Source: UBA1429 sp964482225
Lineage (GTDB): Bacteria > Chloroflexota > Anaerolineae > UBA1429
Length of the DNA stretch: 64,000 nt
NCBI GenBank assembly: GCA_964482225.1
Contig: CAYZWT010000005.1
Location: forward strand, 62,001-126,000
Direction of reading: 5' to 3'
In this document: in pieces, positions 61,872 to 64,000 of the stretch
Layout of the letters: each line of letters begins with the position of its first letter
How positions within the stretch are numbered: position 1 is the stretch's first letter
Notes under the pieces: model-generated
Databases searched by the model: none
Seen by the model: the letters and a program-made list of their open reading frames with translations, nothing else
Told to the model about the DNA's origin: nothing
Program-made: the position numbers and the translations under genes

Positions 61872-62549
61872 TCAGGGCATCCTGACGACCATGATGCCAT
61901 CCACATTGTCCTCTTCCATCTTGTAAAAGGGGATGGCGGTGACGGCATTGCCATACTTTTGAAAGACGTGGATGTTGAACGCGTTCAACGCCTTCATATA
62001 GTCGTTGGCGTCGGGCGCGATCACCCGCCCGTTGAGAAAGATATTGTCCACGACGATCAGGCCGCCGGAACGGGTGTGGGCCTCGGCGTACTGGAAATAG
62101 TCCAGGTTGTGGTCCTTGTCGGCGTCAATAAAGGTCATGTCCAAGGGGCCGTCCAGCTCTAGCGACGCCAGGGTCTCCAGGGCGGGCCCCAGGTGCAGGA
62201 CGATCTTGTCTGCCACGCCGGCCTGAGCAAAGGCGTCCCTGGCCAGCTCGGCGTGCTTGGGGTTCAGCTCGCAGGTGATCAGCTTGCCATCCTCAGGCAG
62301 CGCGCGGGCCATCCAGACCGTGCTATAGCCGCTCAGGGTGCCGATCTCGAGGATGCGGCGGGCGCCCACCAGGTTTGCCAGCAGGTTGAGGGTGCGGCCC
62401 TGCTCGCGGGTGATCTGCATCTCGGGGATGCCGCGCAGGTGCGTTTCTTGCATGATCCAGCGATAGGTGGGGTCGTGATCTAGCTGCTCGTCCAGGTACT
62501 TGAGAATGTTGATCCAGAGCGGTTTCATCTCGGGCTTGGGCTGCGGCAC
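61872..62549 (-). CDS. Class I SAM-dependent O-methyltransferase
   Basis: 225 residues from a GTG (VPQPKPEMKP) behind AGGAGGACACAC; the ATG nearer to the family's usual start (MKPLWINI) is 7 codons on. SAM loop EIGTLSGYSTVWMARALP, metal-binding FIDADKDHNLDYF and IVVDNIFLNGRV are those of the catechol/caffeoyl-CoA O-methyltransferase family (metal-dependent). Substrate not predictable. Its ~118-nt leader holds a GC hairpin. Confidence 0.9.
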   Translation of the reverse strand: MPQPKPEMKPLWINILKYLDEQLDHDPTYRWIMQETHLRGIPEMQITREQGRTLNLLANLVGARRILEIGTLSGYSTVWMARALPEDGKLITCELNPKHAELARDAFAQAGVADKIVLHLGPALETLASLELDGPLDMTFIDADKDHNLDYFQYAEAHTRSGGLIVVDNIFLNGRVIAPDANDYMKALNAFNIHVFQKYGNAVTAIPFYKMEEDNVDGIMVVRMP

Positions 62550-62673
62550 GTGTGTCCTCCTACAGACTGCTTTCATACAGCGTGTGTCCGCCCGGAACGC
62601 GCTCCGGGCGGCGCAAAACAAGAGCCCGCGTCACGTGGGTTGCTACCGGTCGTCCGTGATCGGGCATGGCTTG

Positions 62674-62701
62674 ATTATACGCCGTTTCGAGCCCTTCGCA
62701 A
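62674..62701 (-). promoter_or_regulatory. Promoter and long structured leader of the O-methyltransferase
   Basis: Minus-strand TTGCGA (62696-62701), 16-bp spacer, TATAAT (62674-62679). The leader to 62549 contains the stem CCGCCCGGA/TCCGGGCGG (62588-62596, 62603-62611) and a short repeat around CACGTG; no known riboswitch core is evident. Confidence 0.6.
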
Positions 62702-62796
62702 CCTTGTGCGCGCGTGGGAGAGCATTCGTGACCGCTCAGAATTGAGGGGAAGGGTCCATGGACGCGTGTGCAAACAGCTACGTGCGCCAAGGCGCC

Positions 62797-62819
62797 GGAG
62801 GGCGGGCGTCTCGCCCGCG
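62797..62819 (+). repeat. REP-like 23-bp hairpin element, copy 5
   Basis: One-base variant (last C is G) of the element in the 425-bp gap between the O-methyltransferase promoter and the SH3 gene. The rest of the gap shows no gene. Confidence 0.8.
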
Positions 62820-62974
62820 CCCCAATGCTCCATGCCGACGTGCCTGACGTATTGGCCGCTCTTCGCCCCAAGTGCGAACAGATGCGAGCATGCAGGCCCC
62901 TGTCACTGCCAGAGCCGCCCCTGCGCCTGATGACGCAAAAGGGCGGCCCTGTGCGAGGAACGATGTGACGGCGT

Positions 62975-63544
62975 TCAGTCTGCGGCGGGCACCTGCTGGA
63001 GATACATGCTCGCGGCCCAGACCGTCTCTCCGTCCAGGTAGAGCTGCTTCCACCACAGGCCGCTGACGTACTTGTCACTGGCGCCGGTACCCTCGAGGAT
63101 GGTGCCGTACGGGACAATGCGCACAACCGGACCGTTCAGGCCGGCAGCGGAGCGCAGGCGCAGGCCAATGGACGAGGTGACCTTGAATCCGTCGCCCTCG
63201 AAAAAGCCCATCGGCTCCTCATAGCCGGGATAGTTGGCCAGGTAGGCCGACGCGACCCAGCCCTCAAAGTCGCCGGCGCGCCGCGTCACATCCACGCTGC
63301 TCCAGCGGATGCCCTGCGCCCAGATCGGGTCCCCGCTGACGCGCACATCTTCGCCATTGAACAGCACCAGGACGATGGGGTCCGTCAGGCTAGGCCCGCT
63401 GCGCATGCGTAGGCCCAACCAGGCATTGACCACGTGGGTCCACTCGGCGGCCTCTGGGGGCGCGGCGCCGGCCGCCATCGGCAGGGCCAAGGACCCCAGG
63501 AGCAGCAGCGTGGCGAGCAAGATCAGTAGCGGTTTACGGGACAT
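62975..63544 (-). CDS. Secreted protein with bacterial SH3 domains
   Basis: 189 residues; AAGGAGGAAACG precedes the ATG. Signal peptide LLILLATLLLLGSLALPMAAGA (cleavage near 28) then two SH3b-like domains, seen as WLGLRMRSGPSLTDPIVLVLFNGEDVRV and SIGLRLRSAAGLNGPVVRIVPYGTILEG. SH3b domains bind cell-wall or extracellular ligands. No catalytic domain is attached. A TATAAT (63691-63696) on the minus strand gives a ~140-nt leader. Confidence 0.83.
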   Translation of the reverse strand: MSRKPLLILLATLLLLGSLALPMAAGAAPPEAAEWTHVVNAWLGLRMRSGPSLTDPIVLVLFNGEDVRVSGDPIWAQGIRWSSVDVTRRAGDFEGWVASAYLANYPGYEEPMGFFEGDGFKVTSSIGLRLRSAAGLNGPVVRIVPYGTILEGTGASDKYVSGLWWKQLYLDGETVWAASMYLQQVPAAD

Positions 63545-63754
63545 CGTTTCCTCCTTGTTGTCTGCTAGGGCTCTGACTGTGGCGCGATCCGATTTGGAAG
63601 CCTGACCTCTGGTGGCTATCTGCCTGGCCCGAGTACCCAATCGCGGGTGCGCGTCCATACACAAGGCCACGCTGGTCCTCCATTGCAGCTATTATACCGC
63701 AAGTGGAGGCGAAAAAACAAGCGTATTTCACAACTTTTTCACGTCACTTTGGTC

Positions 63755-63783
63755 TTGCCTCTGCGTTAGGTCGCTGCTAGAAT
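63755..63783 (+). promoter_or_regulatory. Promoter of a leaderless gene
   Basis: TTGCCT (63755-63760), 17-bp spacer, TAGAAT (63778-63783). The start of transcription (~63790) coincides with the ATG at 63791, and no Shine-Dalgarno sequence precedes it. Confidence 0.6.
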
Positions 63784-63790
63784 CCATCCC

Positions 63791-64000
63791 ATGCAAATAG
63801 AGAATACTCCCGGCGCGTCTTTTCGTATCCTGATCGCCGTAGGCGAGCCAGATCACCTGGCCGTGCTGCTGGCTTTGTCGGCGCCGCTGGCGCGCGCCCG
63901 CCAAGGCCGCGTCACGGCCCTATATGTGGGTACCAGCGAGTCGCCGCCGGCCTGGTTCCAGATCCCGGAGCACTATCAGGATGTGGTCGATCCGCCCGTG
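63791..64000 (+). CDS. Universal-stress-type domain protein, 3' truncated by window
   Basis: 70 codons visible. After MQIENTPGASF the frame reads RILIAVGEPDHLAVLLALSAPLARARQGRVTALYV, a beta-strand/helix pattern typical of the universal stress protein fold found alone or as a cytoplasmic tail of APC and Na/H transporters. The rest lies outside the window, so function is open. Confidence 0.6.
   Translation, partial: MQIENTPGASFRILIAVGEPDHLAVLLALSAPLARARQGRVTALYVGTSESPPAWFQIPEHYQDVVDPPV

Overview
The window is a GC-rich (roughly 65%), densely coded chromosomal segment. Short gaps, ATGA-type overlaps and good TTGACA/TATAAT-like promoters are the rule. No rRNA, CRISPR array, prophage or insertion sequence is visible. 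The gene set best fits a member of the Chloroflexota (Anaerolineae or Caldilineae-like): two-subunit glycine decarboxylase, TIGR03960/TIGR03936-type radical-SAM pair, UroD-like plus Gfo/Idh sugar clusters, a GH4 glycosidase, a GGGGT-type phosphofructokinase, a DarA-type cyclic-di-AMP receptor and a CoaX-type pantothenate kinase. The phylum is inferred from gene content, not from a phylogeny.

Layout. 0-10 kb: a PH-domain membrane protein (cut by the window edge), a cupin/methionine aminopeptidase/duplicated CQLG-motif protein operon, a GT4 glycosyltransferase, a LarA-like protein, a cyclic-di-AMP receptor and a large zinc-ribbon pseudokinase with Hydin-like repeats. 10-24.7 kb: flavin reductase, MFS transporter, a NarL-type regulator coupled to a large secreted protein, phosphofructokinase, an RraA-like protein, a CHASE-type hybrid histidine kinase, an orphan MazF, a DUF4145 protein, a GH2 glycosidase and a stand-alone receiver. 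24.7-38.6 kb, almost all on the minus strand, is a one-carbon/folate/lipoate island: two Gfo/Idh dehydrogenases, a UroD-like protein, an MBL-fold protein, folP and folK in one run; gcvT-gcvH-gcvPA-gcvPB-rsmI and a 16S rRNA G1405-type methyltransferase in another; and two radical-SAM proteins of the LipS1/LipS2 type upstream of them. 38.7-46.5 kb: macro-domain protein with NAD synthetase, a HIT hydrolase and radical-SAM operon, tRNA-Glu(CTC) and the primary sigma factor.

46.7-53.1 kb is the most interesting system. A seven-gene operon joins a complete ECF transporter (two ATPases, T and S components) to type III pantothenate kinase, CoaBC and a P1-family (DmpA/ThnT-like) self-processing amidohydrolase. 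It starts behind a short leader that contains an intrinsic terminator. I read it as a dedicated pantothenate/pantetheine salvage unit leading to CoA. Its S component and most of its EcfT lie in a low-GC patch that looks like an exchanged cassette. 53.7-64 kb: GH4 glycosidase and galactonate-dehydratase-like enzyme, a MoxR/DUF58/DUF4129 operon, an ABC exporter, an O-methyltransferase, a secreted SH3 protein and the start of a leaderless gene.

Dispersed through the intergenic spaces are five copies of a 23-bp REP-like hairpin, two 22-bp palindromes and one perfect 36-bp inverted repeat.
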